DNA from: CAZDCZ01 sp964504155
Lineage (GTDB): Bacteria; Bacteroidota; Bacteroidia; Bacteroidales; UBA12077
Reading direction: 5' to 3'
Assembly (NCBI GenBank): GCA_964504155.1
Contig: CAZDCZ010000116.1
Location: 1-6,534 of the forward strand
Length of the DNA: 6,534 nucleotides
Shown here one piece after another: positions 5,571 through 6,534 of the stretch. Position numbers and translations under genes: made by a program. The notes under the pieces are model-generated. The model was given only the letters and a program-made list of their open reading frames with translations, did not search any database and had not been told where the DNA came from. Each line of letters starts with the position of its first letter. Position 1 is the stretch's first letter.

Positions 5571-5680
5571 CCTAGCTGGCGCGGATATGCTATCCGTGCC
5601 TTTTCATTTTTTTGTCATTTTTACTCTTTTCTAGCCTTTTTTATTTTGCTTGTCGCCCGGACTACAAGTCCGCGCGAGCG
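5571..5680 (+). repeat. 110-bp REP-doublet repeat, copy 3 (truncates the unidentified gene)
   Basis: Same length and orientation as the other two copies, and closest to copy 1 (4 differences). The left hairpin lies at 5578-5600 with a T-rich run after it, and the right hairpin around 5655-5675 (CGGACT/AGTCCG core). It sits between the stub at 5421-5570 and the 3' end of the CPBP gene. Its terminator-like hairpin faces the + strand, whereas both neighbouring coding sequences are on the - strand. Confidence 0.9.
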
Positions 5681-5721
5681 GGGCTACAATGCTCATATTT
5701 ACTTTATTTTGGCTATTGTTT

Positions 5722-6510
5722 TTATACATTATTGTCAATAGTTTTTTCTTCCTTCTTCCAATAAATCATTATAGCTATCCATGAAATGACAGATATTCCC
5801 AATATAATAAGTTTTGAAGAACCATCTATTCCTTTTGTCATATAACCATTAAACATTATTATATTAATAATCATATGAAAGCAAGTTGCTACAATTATTG
5901 ATTTTGTAGAATCAATTACTTTTCCAATTCCCCAACTTCCAAAAATCATCCATCCCAAGAATTGTAGATTAGCAACTAAATTTTGATTAGTCAAGAAAGA
6001 CAAGTGCCATAAATACCATAAAAATCCTATTAATATTACCCTTTGCCATTCTTTAATTACTTTTAATTCATCTTGTAAATAGCCTCTCCATCCTATTTCC
6101 TCCGAAAAAGCATAAATAAGAGTTCCTATTCCGCCCATTATCCCATAATAATGTTCATTAACATTATTCACATTTTTTACACCGAAAATGCCAAGAAGAA
6201 TAATTGGAATAAACATCATTATAATACTCCATTTCGGAGAAGTTCCAAACAAACTATAGCTTAATTTTCTTTCTTTCCTTAGTAAAGAAAGTGAAATTAG
6301 AGCTCCAATCAATAATCCTATTGCTCCTAATGGAGATGTTAACAATAATTTTAAAACAGATAAATTTTCTTCTGATTTATTTAAGTCCAATAAATTGAAT
6401 CTGAAAATATTCGATATTATAATTCCGATAATATAAAATATTGTAATTCTAAAAAGTGCTTTTCTAGTCATCGTTTTAGTTAATACCTTAAATCCGCAAG
6501 TAAATTTCAT
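5722..6510 (-). CDS. CPBP-family intramembrane glutamic endopeptidase (Abi/CAAX protease-like)
   Basis: This is a polytopic membrane protein with the three CPBP motifs. SEEIGWRGYL at 136-145 holds the paired catalytic glutamates E137/E138 and R142. FLWYLWHLSF at 163-172 holds H169. CFHMIIN at 210-216 holds H212 and N216. Hydrophobic segments surround them (about 22-36, 54-77, 95-110, 124-136, 157-172, 183-196, 206-220, 233-250). Family members cleave prenylated or other membrane-embedded substrates, or act in bacteriocin self-immunity. Nothing nearby suggests a bacteriocin, so the substrate is unknown. The start is uncertain. ATG at 6510 gives 262 aa; ATG at 6471 (MTRKALFRITIFY) gives 249 aa and places a positive N-terminus right before the first membrane segment. 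The frame remains open to the window edge, so a longer form cannot be excluded. Confidence 0.9.
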   Translation of the reverse strand: MKFTCGFKVLTKTMTRKALFRITIFYIIGIIISNIFRFNLLDLNKSEENLSVLKLLLTSPLGAIGLLIGALISLSLLRKERKLSYSLFGTSPKWSIIMMFIPIILLGIFGVKNVNNVNEHYYGIMGGIGTLIYAFSEEIGWRGYLQDELKVIKEWQRVILIGFLWYLWHLSFLTNQNLVANLQFLGWMIFGSWGIGKVIDSTKSIIVATCFHMIINIIMFNGYMTKGIDGSSKLIILGISVISWIAIMIYWKKEEKTIDNNV

Positions 6511-6534
6511 TAAAAATATCCAATCAACTATGTA

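Noticed and set aside
5357..5691. Shared 11-mer GGGCTACAATG at 5357-5367 and 5681-5691, considered as a duplication flanking the stub and repeat copy 3
   Set aside because: A few matching 11-mer pairs are expected by chance in 6.5 kb, and the GGG may belong to the purine-rich end of the repeat. The similarity does not extend convincingly.
985..5720. An anti-phage or toxin-antitoxin system in the accessory block
   Set aside because: No nuclease, NTPase, kinase, toxin or antitoxin motif is visible. The CPBP gene alone does not make a defence system, despite the 'Abi' family name.
5499..5741. 80-codon + strand open frame
   Set aside because: It runs through the gene stub antisense and then through repeat copy 3 and the CPBP gene's 3' end; its translation is explained by those features.

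Overview
The window looks like a piece of an AT-rich Bacteroidetes (Bacteroidota) chromosome. The support is two Bacteroidetes-style lipoproteins with an acidic stretch right after the lipobox cysteine, promoter-like TAnnTTTG boxes in place of Shine-Dalgarno signals, a periplasmic TonB-C/TPR protein, and an rsmI of the short form. No rRNA, tRNA, CRISPR array or complete mobile element is visible.

Layout. One recognisable housekeeping gene, rsmI (16-729), is followed by sparse accessory DNA. A 74-bp sequence (743-816) lies just after rsmI and recurs almost exactly, inverted, at 4344-4417, so the two arms bracket about 3.5 kb. Inside are a small lipoprotein gene (985-1407, -), an IS4-type transposase pseudogene with one nonsense codon and no 3' end (1598-2312, +), a conserved-looking lipoprotein gene (2602-3264, -) preceded by a probable 39-aa membrane peptide gene (3300-3419, -), and a DedA/YqaA-like membrane protein gene (about 3702-4337, +). 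Outside the right arm are a secreted TonB-C/TPR protein gene (4612-5277, -), the 3' stub of an unidentified gene (5421-5570, -) and a CPBP-type membrane protease gene (5722 to about 6510, -).

The main unexplained structure is a 110-bp repeat present three times in the same orientation (816-925, 2313-2422, 5571-5680). Each copy has two GC-rich hairpins pointing towards each other across a T-rich spacer of about 55 nt. Both hairpins have the asymmetric form GCT[G/C]-GCGCGGA...TCCG-N-GC when each is read inward. This is the architecture of a REP doublet (BIME), with GCTG/GCTC in the place where classical REPs carry a conserved tetranucleotide. Each copy starts where another sequence stops: the end of the 74-bp arm, the broken transposase, or the broken unidentified gene. 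The interrupted sequence does not resume on the other side. The repeats therefore mark rearrangement junctions, and the left hairpin with its T-run could also act as a transcription terminator.

The genes do not form a pathway. Several act at the envelope (two lipoproteins, DedA-like, TonB-C/TPR, CPBP), but orientations alternate and gaps are long, so most are probably transcribed singly. The only likely operon is the 39-aa gene with the 220-aa lipoprotein gene.
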